A stretch of 64,000 nt of DNA from Ichthyophis bannanicus (Eukaryota; Chordata; Amphibia; Gymnophiona; Ichthyophiidae): NCBI GenBank assembly GCA_033557465.1, contig CM066045.1:133507596-133571595 (forward strand), written 5' to 3'. The notes under the pieces are model-generated. The model did not search any database and had not been told where the DNA came from. It saw only the letters and a list, made by a program, of their open reading frames with translations. Positions 50,691 to 61,104 of the stretch are shown piece after piece (positions within the stretch are counted from its first letter, which is position 1; every line of letters starts with the position of its first letter). A program made the position numbers and the translations under genes.

Positions 50691-51488
50691 GATAATCAGG
50701 CGCACATCTACTTTCCTCCCAGGGGAGTTGTGTCTAGAATTTTTGCAGGGACTGAGGGGGCTCAAGGATCAGATGCTACACAGGAACTCCTTCTTGTTTG
50801 GAAAAACTTCAGTTTTTCTGAGCTCTGAGAGAGCAGGATCCATTTTGTTGCTATTAGATGACATCATCCGCTGGAATGATGTCATGAAGAATCCCACTTT
50901 GTCCTTAGTAATCAATTTTCTGAATATTGCCCCCATTAATATTTTTTTAGACCATTGTGAGAGAATGCCTTCTCTGAGGGCATGTTTAAGTTGGGTTGGG
51001 AAATAACACACCTAGATTGCATTTTCAACTTTAATTGTATTATTCTCCATGAAAAAGTATCTGCAGACCAAGTTTTAAAGTAAAAATACACCATACTTTT
51101 GCCTTTGAAATTGATGCAAAGTCAAAAACGGACTGTATCCCAACTGAGATAGTTCGAAAATCACCCTTTTATTGTGCCACAAACAGTATTAGGAAACTGA
51201 GGATGATTGCCTTCCTGCTCTTTGCATGCCACCTCAAGAGACTTTTATCACCAGAGGGTCATTCTAGACAGAACAGAGGATTGGCTCTGAGCACATGGAA
51301 TAGCCAAGAGTTAGCACAATATATGTGACACTGTGTCTTAAAAGAAGTGTTTATCTCCCTAGTCTTTGTCTTTTTCTTCTCACTTTTTCTTCTATTACTT
51401 CAAGTCACCCTGAACTGAAAACTTAAAAATATATAAATCTTCATGAGGTACTAATCTGAGTTGTCCCTACTTGTTTCTCCATCCACAG
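50691..51488 (+). other. NCAM1: Unique end of the last NCAM1 intron with splice acceptor
   Basis: No repeat was recognised in 50750-51488. The intron ends in a pyrimidine-rich stretch (ttgtccctacttgtttctcc) and the acceptor atccacag at 51481-51488. Confidence 0.65.
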
Positions 51489-51609
51489 GAAGACGCCCGT
51501 AGAAGACAAGTCCAAGATGGAGGAGACGAAAACTGAGATGGCTCCAGCAGAGGTCAAGACAGTGCCTAATGAGGCCACACAAACAAACGTGAATGAGAGC
51601 AAAGCATGA
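51489..51609 (+). CDS. NCAM1: NCAM1 last coding exon (C-terminal 39 residues)
   Basis: After the acceptor AG at 51487-51488 the exon starts with the last base of a split codon, then reads KTPVEDKSKMEETKTEMAPA, continues EVKTVPNEATQTNVNESKA and stops at TGA 51607-51609. This matches the end of the cytoplasmic tail of vertebrate NCAM1, especially APAEVKTVPN-ATQT and the terminal NESKA. NCAM1 is a cell-surface immunoglobulin/fibronectin adhesion protein of neurons and muscle. This tail is shared by the transmembrane 140- and 180-kDa forms in the intracellular domain. No other NCAM1 exon is visible upstream, so the exon specific to the 180-kDa form lies outside the window. Confidence 0.93.
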
Positions 51610-52328
51610 GCCATGTGACGGACAGACGAGCAAATGAGCAAAACCATGAAAGAACATCCTCACCTGACCAGCATTTACAACAGCCGAAAAAACATGCACA
51701 TATACATCTCATTCCTACGGTGTCTTTCACCCTGTTTTTTATTATTTTATTTTTATTTTTTTTATTATTATTTAGATTTATAGAAAGGAATTAATGTCTT
51801 GTGCACTTGCTTTTCAAGAACAAAAAAAAAATGAAATTTTAAAACCCAAGAGCCAAAACCCATAAGCTGTTCATTGTAGAATAAATGTAAAAAAAGAATT
51901 TGAACCTACAGTGCTTACTCAGAACAAAGCCCCCTCCCCTCACACACACATTTAGATTGTGAGGCTAAAATAGTGGTAGATTTTAAAAATCTGTTTAGTG
52001 GATTCTTTCCCCTTAACATTCAGGTTTTTGTAAACTCACATTATTTATTTATTTTTACTTTGTTAACTCTGGCCTTATTACTAACTAATAATCTTGGGTA
52101 GCTTTCTGTTTTTACAATTTCAAAGCATCTGTTTCCTTATGGGTTTTCATCTCCTAGCCTGGTTTAATTTTATTAGGAAAGTTTGCCAAATTTCAGCTTC
52201 TTGATGCATTTGATTTTGCAGTATTCAGTCAACTTTATTTTCCAGTGTTCAAAATAAGATTTATTTCTTTTTGCTGTGTTAAGTTTATCCCTATATGTAA
52301 AAGTAAACTGTCTTTTTTAATAGACACA

Positions 52329-52357
52329 GTATATATGTATATATATATATATATATT
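52329..52357. repeat. (TA)n microsatellite in NCAM1 3' UTR
   Basis: Alternating TA with one TG variant over about 29 bases. Confidence 0.9.
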
Positions 52358-55300
52358 AGTTATTTTTATTATTTTAGCATATTTGCTTCACAATGGGAGA
52401 ATTTGAGAAAACAAGAGAAGTACTTGTGTAGGGTTTATGTTACCCCTTTAACAGTTTTATTTTATTTTTATTCTGCCATCGTGTCTTGTGGGTATACACT
52501 CTAACCTGAACACATTAATCTCCTTAGATTTTTATTGTGGACTGTGCCACTGGCTATCCAGTAAGCCACTGATAAGAATCATTGCACCTGTTTACTGAAC
52601 AATTGCAGGATTTTCCCCGAAAGGACACTATCAAGATACACATGGATCCTCTATCACATGTAGTTTTGAAAGCTCACTCATGGCATCCTTTTTTAGAAAT
52701 TCTGGCAATTGCCCAGTAAAAGATAAATCACAGTCTACAAATGATCCCAGTCTCATCTAGGGCCAATATGGATACTAGGGGGCTCTACCCATTCTGTAAA
52801 AGTTGCTTTGTTCCTTTTATTCCTTCTGACTCTTGGCAGCTGGAAAAGAACTGTACATTCAGTGAAGGAGCTGGTCATGTGTGAAACTTTTCTTTTTTAA
52901 GCCACACTTTTGAAAGTGAAGTCAATTTTGTAGTCACCTAGATTGCTCCCAGGATGTTTGTGGCTATAGAAATTAGACCAGAGGACAGCTTTTTTCCACC
53001 TCATGGAATAATGTTTTGCTTTTTTATCATTATTATTTATTCAGAAACAATCACCATTTTGGAAACAAGGAAGAAAATGGAATGTGTAAAACGTTCATAG
53101 AGAGGGAAGAGAGAATGGACCAGCCCTTTGTATGAAACTATGTCTTTCTCTTTTTCTCCTGCTTTCTCTTTATTTTAATTATTTTTCTTCATTCCACTTT
53201 AGACATGCAAGCTTATGCACTGTTGGGTGCGTGTGAATATTCTAGCGTGAAATGTGTTTTTGTCATCGTATTGAAAATAAAACTTCAGTAACAGTTTTTG
53301 GTTCCAGAAAGGGTAGTGAATAGTTTTTTGGGGAGGGTGTGGGGTGGGAGAAAATGATTCAGGAAATACATTTTTAAAAGGGAGGAAAGATGGAAAATGA
53401 AATTACCCATTACAAGCTTCTTAATGAGAACTAAAGGAATGTGTCTTTTGGACATGCATGCCTTCACTGTGGTGCAGAAAGAAAGAGTAGTGAGGAGTAG
53501 AAAAAGCTTGCAGACATATGGAATTACCTGTCCATAGACTATGTAAATAAGTTTACCACAGTCCTAGCAATGGCATTACTAGGTAAAACTCAGGCTGTGA
53601 GGGGAAAGCATAATGCTATTACATTTGCTGATGGTAGAGAATTTTTACTTTTTATTTTCTCAGTTCCTAGGGATGGAAATGGGGAATATAGACACCATGT
53701 AAAATAAATGGCAGGCATTTTAGGGTGTGGATCATCCTTGGCTTAAAATAGGATATGCTTACCTGACGAGCCCTTAAATAAGAAATTCGACTGCTGAGTT
53801 ATGCCCATACATCTTTTTCTTGACAAGTTTTGGTCCAACTTGGAGTAGCCGTATCTATTAGAGCATATACTCCAATAACACTAAATGAACCCCCACCCAC
53901 TACCCTGATACACAGGCTTGAAGGCATACACAAACATACACAGCACAGGAAAGCTTTAAGATAGAAGGTTGGAGAGTTGTACTTAAAATGCAGAGAGTTT
54001 TTCAGAAGGTCGTGTGGTTGCTCTGTAGAATTGCCAATGGAGGGCATATGCATTGATGGTATGCACCTCAGTTCTTGAGCACTGCACATGGTGGCAGTCT
54101 TTTGTGTAGCCTTAATAGACTTAGGCTGGAGAAGAGAAAGCATGGAAATTAATCATATTATGATAAAATTATTGATTTCAGCCACAAAGCTTGCACAGGG
54201 TCTTTGAGAGCTACAATTCAGCGATAAGCAAAATTCCCCAGGCATAGTTTCCTGTCCTGGTACAGATATGAGAAATCATTGATCTGAGATGCCTAATATT
54301 AAAGGGTCTTGTTTACAGTTTTCTTAATTTTATAATAACACCCTGAGTGGAACTCAGCTAGTAGTTAGAGGCATAAGGAACAGAAGACGGAGACATGAAA
54401 CTAAGTGACTATTTTATTGTTTTCCACTTAAATGTGAGGTTGGGTGCTTATTTTCAAAAAGAACCTTTTTAGTGAAAGCATCATCCTCAACTGCCGTCCT
54501 TTACTCTAGGAAGGGTATTCTTTCTGTAGGAAGTAAACTATAAAAGTAACCTGGAGCAAGAAGTGTATGTATTTTGGAATAATGAGTGCTTCAGAACCAG
54601 AGAACTCTGTGGGAGGGACGCCATTAGAAAGCACTGGATGTGTGGATGCATTTTGGCCATTACAGAAATACAAACTTGCAGTACACCTCCGCAAAACGTC
54701 CCTTCATGTGTATTGAATGCAACATACTCCAGCAGATATCAGGGTATCCCCAGCAATGTGTAGCTAGTAGCAGGCCAGATTTTATTGCATAATAGGCATC
54801 TGGGTATTCCCATGCACCCAGTCATTTCCAGTGAGCAGTGATCACATGTTAACAAAATGTTTTCAAAGCAGTTGTTGTCTGGAGAATAGACTGCTTTTTG
54901 TTCACGTTTCAGAACTAAAGAAAGTAGCGTGGCTACCATTTTAGTCCATTTAGAGATGTGGAACCTACGATCAGCCAACAACTTGTGGGCAAGACCTTTC
55001 TGCTATTAAGAGCTTTTAAGAGTTTAGTGCGCTGACGAAAAAGGAAGCATAATTCTTGAAAGCTCATCACAAATGCATTAGGTTATCAGCTGTAACTTGT
55101 ATGTTGATCTTGGTTTCTCCCTCACAGGCATAAAGTGCTTCATTGCTTTCTCATCTTTAAAGATGGATCAGCTCTCACAGTAACATCCCTAGCTTTGACA
55201 GCCTCCATGGAGGTTTTCATTCTCAACTGACATCCATATTTAGTCACTTTTGGTTGTAGCAACAATGTTTTCCATCATACATAGACACACATTCCCTATT

Positions 55301-55876
55301 TTGGGTTAATCTCTCATCTTTGATCGCTGTTTGTTCTTCATGGTCAGCATTGAATGTGTTGAAGGATCAGCCTTCTGGCCAAAGAATCCAGATGTTGACT
55401 TCTGAAAGGTGGCATAGACATAATATAAAATGTGTACATGGATAGATTAAAAAGGCTACTTCCAATCCAGTCTGCAGAGTAACATAACAAGGTATAACTG
55501 TCTTTAATGGATGCTTAAAAAAACACACAAAAAGAACCAAATCAGTTTAGTCATCTTGAGATAGGGATTGTTCCATTTTGTTTCTACCCCTGTGCTGTGA
55601 GTTGTGCATGGAAGTATTCTGAGATAAGAGAGGTGGCTTTGGTTTATACTTTTTATATGGAGTGTTCAAGGACTATAAATGGAGTGAGGAGGAGAGCGTT
55701 AGATGTCCCCGGCGTTCCCTGCTCTTGAGGAAGGGGAGGGCCTTCTGTCTCTCTTGCTACATAATTTTTACTGAACAAAAAACATTGATCCTGCCACCCT
55801 TTGCATTTTCACTGATGTAAATACTGAGGACTAATTGAGAATTTTCAATTTGCATTCTGTCAGAATACTTGTGTTC

Positions 55877-55882
55877 AATAAA
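55877..55882 (+). terminator. NCAM1: Distal NCAM1 poly(A) signal AATAAA
   Basis: Context gttcaataaaagttataaa. Proximal candidates are at 53276-53281 (gaaaataaaacttcag) and 51880-51885 (agaataaatgta), so alternative polyadenylation is plausible. The cleavage site is not determinable from this sequence. Confidence 0.65.
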
Positions 55883-55905
55883 AGTTATAAAAACAAAACA
55901 AAACC

Positions 55906-56559
55906 AAAAGTCCCTGTTCAGTCTAATGCAGATCCTGTATCATATTCTTTTTATATTTTAAATCTTTTTGGTCAGTAAAGAAGTGACAATTACATCACAT
56001 AAGAAAGGTCAGATATCAATATACCAATTACACCTGCAAGTCACCCCACTTCTTGTATGTATGTCTGCACTGCAGGCAGGCACTGATGAATAGATTCTGT
56101 GGGCCAAGTGGTCCTTCCAACATTTGTGTTTCTAAATGCAAATATCTGTGTGGTGTAGATATCTATCTATCTTTACAGGGCTTGACAAACCCCATGTCGC
56201 CATGGCATCCAGAAATTTATACCTGGGGAAATGCTGCAATCGCAGCTTGCAGGCAGGAGAGAGGGGAATATATCATGGTAAAGTCCCCTTCTGTCTGCCT
56301 GCAGGAGATCGGATCCCGGTGGGCAGAACAGTGGGGAAATGCAGTTGTGGCTTGCAGGCTGCCAGGCAAAGCTCCCTTCCCCCATGGACAGAAGAAAACA
56401 GAGGATCAGGGCCTGGAAAAAAGACACTTAGACGGGGGGGGGGGGGAGTGAGGACGTAAAAACTTAAAGGGCCAATAGCTTAAAAAAAGGAGGGAGAATA
56501 GGAGGGTGAAGAAGAGTGCAAGGTGTTGGAAATTAAAGGAATGAATGCATGGACACAAA
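55906..56559. other. Downstream flank without recognisable gene
   Basis: A G11 run lies at about 56437-56447. A partially repeated motif (cttgcaggc... at 56247 and 56353) suggests a short internal duplication. No coding similarity. Confidence 0.45.
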
Positions 56560-56830
56560 AGGTCATCCCCGCCCCCAGAACAGAGACAAAATCACCCCAC
56601 CGTCTCACTACAGATTCACACACAGGCACCCCTCCTCCTTATTACCGACTCACATAAAGGCATCCCAGCTCCACACTACATGTACATGCACACACTTAAG
56701 CACCTCGCTTCTGCACCACACATTCACACACAGACAGGGGCACACCACTTCTACACACCCCAAACATAGATTTCTCAGCTCTGCAGCACACATACACATG
56801 CACTGAAATCCTGCACCCCACTCACACAAA
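56560..56830. repeat. CA-rich degenerate satellite-like tract
   Basis: Imperfect repeats of cacacacagg / ttcacacac / acatgcacac words with a period of roughly 40-50 bases. It resumes after the CR1 at about 57953-57995 (ggcacaccac, cacacacacata), so the CR1 inserted into it. Confidence 0.75.
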
Positions 56831-56831
56831 G

Positions 56832-57952
56832 GTAAGGTGGTGAACTGGATCAGAAATTGGTTGACTGACAGATGGTGATGGTAAATGGAACTCACTTGGA
56901 TGAAAGGAAGGTGATTAGTGGTGTACCCCAGGGATCAGTCCTGGGACTGGTACTGTTCAATGTATTTGTGAGCGATATTGCTGACGGACTGAATGGAAAA
57001 GTCTGTCTTTTTGTAGATGATATGAAAATTTGCAGCAGAATGGACTCCCCTGAGGGAGTGGATAACATGAGGAAAGATCTACCAAAGCTGGAGAATGGTC
57101 TAATGCTTGGCAGTTAAGATTTAATGTGAAGAAGTGCAGTGTCATGCACTTGGGTTGCAGAAATCCAAGGGAATTGTGTGCGATAAGGGGTGAGAGGTTG
57201 GTGTGCACGGATCAGGAGAAGGATCTCGGAGTGATTGTTTCTGAGGATCTCAAGGTGGCAAACAGTGTGACAAGGCAGTGGCAAAATGCTGAGAGGAATT
57301 ACCAGCAGAAAGGAGGAGGTACTAATGCCACTGTACAAGTTGCTGGGAGGCCTCACTTGGAATATTGTGTTCAGTTTTGGAGACCATATCTCACAAAGGA
57401 CATAAGAAGACTGAAAATGGTTCAGAGAAAGGCAACCAAAATGATTTGGAGCCTGCTCCAGAAGACATATGAGAAGAGACTTGAAGACCTAAATATCTAT
57501 ACTCCAGAGGAGAGGAGGGACAGGGGAGATATGATTCAGACCTTTAAATACTTAAAGAGTATTAATGAACAAACAAACCTTTTTCAAAGACAGGGAAGCT
57601 GTAAAACTAGAGGGCATAACATGAAGTTGCAAGGGGGTAAACAAAGGCAACGTCAGAAATAGTTTTTCACTAAAAGGGTGGTGGTTGCTTGGAATGTCCT
57701 CCCAATGGAAGTGGTGGGGGCAGATACAGTGACAGAATTCAAAATGTCATGGGACAGAGACACAGCAGATCCTTTTACTGTCTCAGCTATCTCAACAAAT
57801 AGGGGTGATCTGTACAGAGCGGTGGGTACACCCCTAAACGGAGGCATGGGGAAGGATGACCTGCACGGAGCGGTGGGTGCACCTACTCTTGCCACCTTGC
57901 TGTGCAGACTAGATGGACCATGATGGTTTTTATCTGCCATCATATACTATGT
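56832..57952 (+). mobile_element. CR1-like LINE, 3' fragment
   Basis: The reverse transcriptase part includes VISGVPQGSVLGLVLFNVF, VSDIADGLNGKVCLFVDD (FADD changed to FVDD) and EGVDNMRKDLPKLENG. Later frames include HLGCRNPRELCAI, DQEKDLGVIVSEDLKVAN and RPYLTKDIRRLKMVQRKATK. It ends with ttttatctgccatcatatactatg. Same subfamily as the CR1 at 38751-47032. Several frameshifts. Confidence 0.87.
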
Positions 57953-58470
57953 TACCCACAGGCACACCACCGCTGCACCACACACACACATACACTTGCC
58001 ATCTAAAGCTGTAACTATTGTTATCTAAAGATGATGCACAGTGTAGGAACTCTGGCACTGGTCTCACGAGACTTGAGAACATGAGACCATGTGGGAGTGG
58101 CCCACAGGGGTCATAAGCACTGGCTCCTAAAAGCCTACACATACATACCCAAGGAAAAATTAAATAAACATTACCTTCCATGTTAAGTAAATAAACAATC
58201 ATGTTTGGAGGAGTCCTGTATACCAGATTTGAGATCTAGCACATTATCTGGGAGGATGGGGAGGCATTTCAGATATTCCAAATCTCAATCATAGATGTCA
58301 GAATGAAGGGTGCTAAAAACACCTTCTCTGGAGATGTTGGTTTCTATTATACACAGGTTAAAAACAGTTTTTCAACTCCCTTATTCTTAGCTCCAGGATG
58401 TCACTGTTATAAAGTGTTCATGCAGTTCCATGTCACAAAGTATATGTTATGGGGCCAGTGCTAGTTTCAT
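57953..58470. other. Non-coding flank
   Basis: After the CA-rich remnant no gene, RNA or transposon end was recognised before the DIRS left terminus at 58471. Confidence 0.5.
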
Positions 58471-58660
58471 TCTCCAGGACCAAGCAGGAAGTCAGTCCTC
58501 ACATATGGGTGACGTCGGCGCCGACAGAGCCCTCGCGGAGCAATTTTCCCCAGCTTTCAAAGAAAGCCTTTGGGAATTGCAGCGCGCATGCGTGGTCCTC
58601 TTCCCGCCCAAGGGTGCCATCTTGCTCAGTCTTCTTTTTTCCGCGGAGCCCTACAGACGT
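58471..58660. repeat. DIRS A8 left inverted terminus
   Basis: tctccaggaccaagcaggaa...gtcagtcctcacatatgggtgacgtcgg...aaagaaagcctttggga...cgcatgcgtggtcctcttcccgcc is the complement of the right termini of A2, A4 and A5 (for example 18040-18240). Confidence 0.85.
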
Positions 58661-58869
58661 TGCCTGTGAATCCCCGCAGAAAAGTTGATTTTCCTCTATT
58701 TTTATCTATTTTTTCTTCGGTTCGACGCCGGTTCTGTTCCCGCCCGGACTCGCGACGCCGGTTACGAGTCCGTCCTTTATTTTTTGGTTTTTTGTCCTTC
58801 GTGACAGTTTTCGCGCTTTTTTCCCTGGCTGCCCGGTCGTTCGACCTCGCAGGGGCCCTTTTTCCCCCG

Positions 58870-61104
58870 ATGGCGGCCAGTGGTTTCAAAAAGTGTGATC
58901 TCTGTAAGAAACTTATGTCTCTTACAGACACTCACGACTTCTGCCTCCGCTGCCTCGGCCCAGATCATGACCCCATGATCTGCACGCCATGCGGCAAAAT
59001 GTCCTCAAAAGCATTGAGGAGTCGGCAGCACCAGCGGGAGCGTATCTTCTCTGACTCCGGCCGGGCTCGGACCTCGTCAGAGGCTTCAACGTCTCGGGAC
59101 TCTGGTCCTGAGCATCGTCGGAGTTCCTCTGAGAGGGGGTCTCCTACCCGGGAACATCATCGGAAGAAGAAACCCGCGAGGGCGGGATCGGTGGACGCTC
59201 CTGGTTCCTCGAGGGCCAGGTCGCATAGCCCCGATTCCCGTCCCGGGTCCTTGGAGTCGGAAAGGCCGTCAAAACATCCTCGACTTGAGGTGGACTTGCC
59301 CGCTCACGTAAGTACGGTTGTCCTCGTGGACTCGCCTCCGAAGGACCCGACGTCGGGCCCGACACCGTCGGGGCCCGAGTCGGGGGCTGCTGGGTCTCAT
59401 GAGCTCGGACTCAGGTTGACGGCCTTGGAGTGCAGTTTGTCTGCCTTCTTGGACCAGCAGCGGGCATTGATCGCTGGCCTCGCTGGCGCTTCTGCCCTGA
59501 CCGCCGGGACGTCGACCTCCAAGTCGACCCCGAAGACCGAGCCGATCCTCGAGTCCATGAGGGCTCGAGTCGATCCTCGGTCGAGGTCTCCTTCGGCCTC
59601 CCGTTCGGGACCGAGGTCGTCGACGCCGACTCCCTCGGCGTCGGGGCGGATGGCATCAGTGCCCGCTCGACCGGAGCCGGTCGACTCCTCCTCCGAGGAG
59701 TCGGCCTGGGAATCTGAAGACGAAGAGTCACCTGGTTCCTTTCGGACTCGGTGTGTCCCTTCGGACTCCCCCGAGTCCGAACCTCGGAGACGGTCCCCCC
59801 CAGAGGATACCCGGTTCTCGGACTTCGTGAGGGATATGGCCAAAGCCTTGGCCTTCCCTGCGGATCCCGAGGAGGAGCCTCGAGTCGAGGAACTCGATGC
59901 CTTCCAATATGACTCTCCCCCGAAGGAGGCCTTTATTGTACCGGTTCCTCCAATGCTGGAACGGCTTCTCTTCCGCATGTGGGAGAGCCCGGCGTCGTCG
60001 CCGGTGTTAAGCAAGCGGGTCGATTCCATTTATCGAGTCCGCAAGAGCCCCGGGTTCCAAAAGGCACAACTACCGCACCATTCCATGGTGGTGGAATCGG
60101 CCATGCATAGACTGAAGAGTCAAAAAATGCACTCCTCGGTGCCCCCCGGTAGGGAGGCCCGAAGCCTGGATGCCCTCGGTAGGAAGTGCTTCCAGGGCTC
60201 TATGCTTGCTTGTCGAGTCCAGACATACCAGCTCTACATGGGCATGTATCTCCGAGACCTGGCTAAGGAAATAGCCGGGTTCTCTGCTGGTCTCTCCGAC
60301 GAACCTTTGCAGAGGTTCCAATCCTTGTCTACTGGCATTCGGGAGTGCTCCAAGTTTATCTCTCGAGCAGCCTACGATGGTTTTGAGGCTTCGGCTCGAG
60401 TAGCCGCGGCCGGCATCGGTGGACGCCGCCAGGCTTGGCTTCAGACGTCCGACCTCGAGCCCTGGGTACAGGACAAGTTGGTCGATGTCCCCTGCCGAGG
60501 TGATAACCTCTTTGGCAAGCCCATGGATGAGAAGGCTGCACAAATCGAGACGGAGACTCTCACCAGGACTTGTCTCTCAAGGAAGACCTCTGCCCCTTCT
60601 CAAAAGAAGAAGGCCTCGGGGAAAAAGCCCTTTTACCCGAGGAAAGGTGCTGCCTATAAATACTACCCTCAGTATCAGGCCTCACCAGCTCCCCCACAGG
60701 GAAAGCAGGCCAAGGGACGGGGTAATGGGTCCCGTAAGCAGCAAGCCCCCAAGCCTGCACCACCGGCCCCTGCTCAGCAGGGTGGGGGTTTTGACTTTCT
60801 CAGCATAGCCTCTCCCCCTCAGCTGGTTTCTCTCAGCACAGGAGGCCGGCTGGTCCACTTTGCCCACAGGTGGTCCAACATCACCACAGATACCTGGGTG
60901 CTTCAGATAGTTCAAAAGGGCTATCTTCTTCATTTTCACCAGGTACCTCCCTCCTACTTTCCAGGGGAGCCTTCCAGACTCCCTCTGCACAGGGACTTAC
61001 TCCTTCAGGAGTTAGCAAGTCTTGTTCAGGAACAAGCCGTGGAACCGGTGCCCCACCACCTGAAGGGTCAAGGGTTTTACTCCAGGTACTTCCTGATTCC
61101 ATAA
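58870..61104 (+). CDS. DIRS A8 gag, continuing in frame into reverse transcriptase
   Basis: I chose the ATG at 58870 (MAASGFKKCDLCKK); the frame is open further upstream, but that part is terminal-repeat sequence. 744 codons to a TAA at 61102-61104. Residues about 8-42 hold a Cys/His module: C-x2-C-x9-H-x2-C-x2-C-x4-H-x4-C-x2-C. A Ser/Arg/Pro-rich linker follows. The conserved core runs from about residue 310: FSDFVRDMAKALAFPADPEE, YDSPPKEAF, SIYRVRKSPGFQKAQLPHHS, VVESAMHRLKSQKMHSSV and TYQLYMGMYLRDLAKEIAGF. The basic tail has KKKASGKKPFYPRK. The last roughly 80 codons are the start of the reverse transcriptase (QKGYLLHFHQVPPSYFPGE). The TAA replaces a codon in LIP-x-x-TGGLRP. Confidence 0.85.
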   Translation: MAASGFKKCDLCKKLMSLTDTHDFCLRCLGPDHDPMICTPCGKMSSKALRSRQHQRERIFSDSGRARTSSEASTSRDSGPEHRRSSSERGSPTREHHRKKKPARAGSVDAPGSSRARSHSPDSRPGSLESERPSKHPRLEVDLPAHVSTVVLVDSPPKDPTSGPTPSGPESGAAGSHELGLRLTALECSLSAFLDQQRALIAGLAGASALTAGTSTSKSTPKTEPILESMRARVDPRSRSPSASRSGPRSSTPTPSASGRMASVPARPEPVDSSSEESAWESEDEESPGSFRTRCVPSDSPESEPRRRSPPEDTRFSDFVRDMAKALAFPADPEEEPRVEELDAFQYDSPPKEAFIVPVPPMLERLLFRMWESPASSPVLSKRVDSIYRVRKSPGFQKAQLPHHSMVVESAMHRLKSQKMHSSVPPGREARSLDALGRKCFQGSMLACRVQTYQLYMGMYLRDLAKEIAGFSAGLSDEPLQRFQSLSTGIRECSKFISRAAYDGFEASARVAAAGIGGRRQAWLQTSDLEPWVQDKLVDVPCRGDNLFGKPMDEKAAQIETETLTRTCLSRKTSAPSQKKKASGKKPFYPRKGAAYKYYPQYQASPAPPQGKQAKGRGNGSRKQQAPKPAPPAPAQQGGGFDFLSIASPPQLVSLSTGGRLVHFAHRWSNITTDTWVLQIVQKGYLLHFHQVPPSYFPGEPSRLPLHRDLLLQELASLVQEQAVEPVPHHLKGQGFYSRYFLIP

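Larger units (their letters stand above)
51610..55905 (+). other. NCAM1: NCAM1 3' untranslated region
   Basis: About 4.3 kb of AT-rich sequence after the stop codon without any recognisable transposon, in sharp contrast to both flanks. It contains three AATAAA signals (51880-51885, 53276-53281, 55877-55882). The short frames here have no family resemblance. The UTR end is inferred from the last signal, which is followed by an A-rich stretch and return of repeats. Confidence 0.75.

Noticed and set aside
53799..54143. 114-codon minus-strand ORF in the NCAM1 3' UTR
   Set aside because: Antisense, no recognisable domain and no codon-use signal; chance frame.
56545..56806. Overlapping Thr/His/Pro-rich ORFs
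   Set aside because: Products of the CA-rich degenerate repeat; no protein family resemblance.
59397..60029. 210-codon minus-strand ORF
   Set aside because: It is antisense to the GC-rich, Ser/Glu-rich gag linker of A8, where low stop frequency is expected; no domain.
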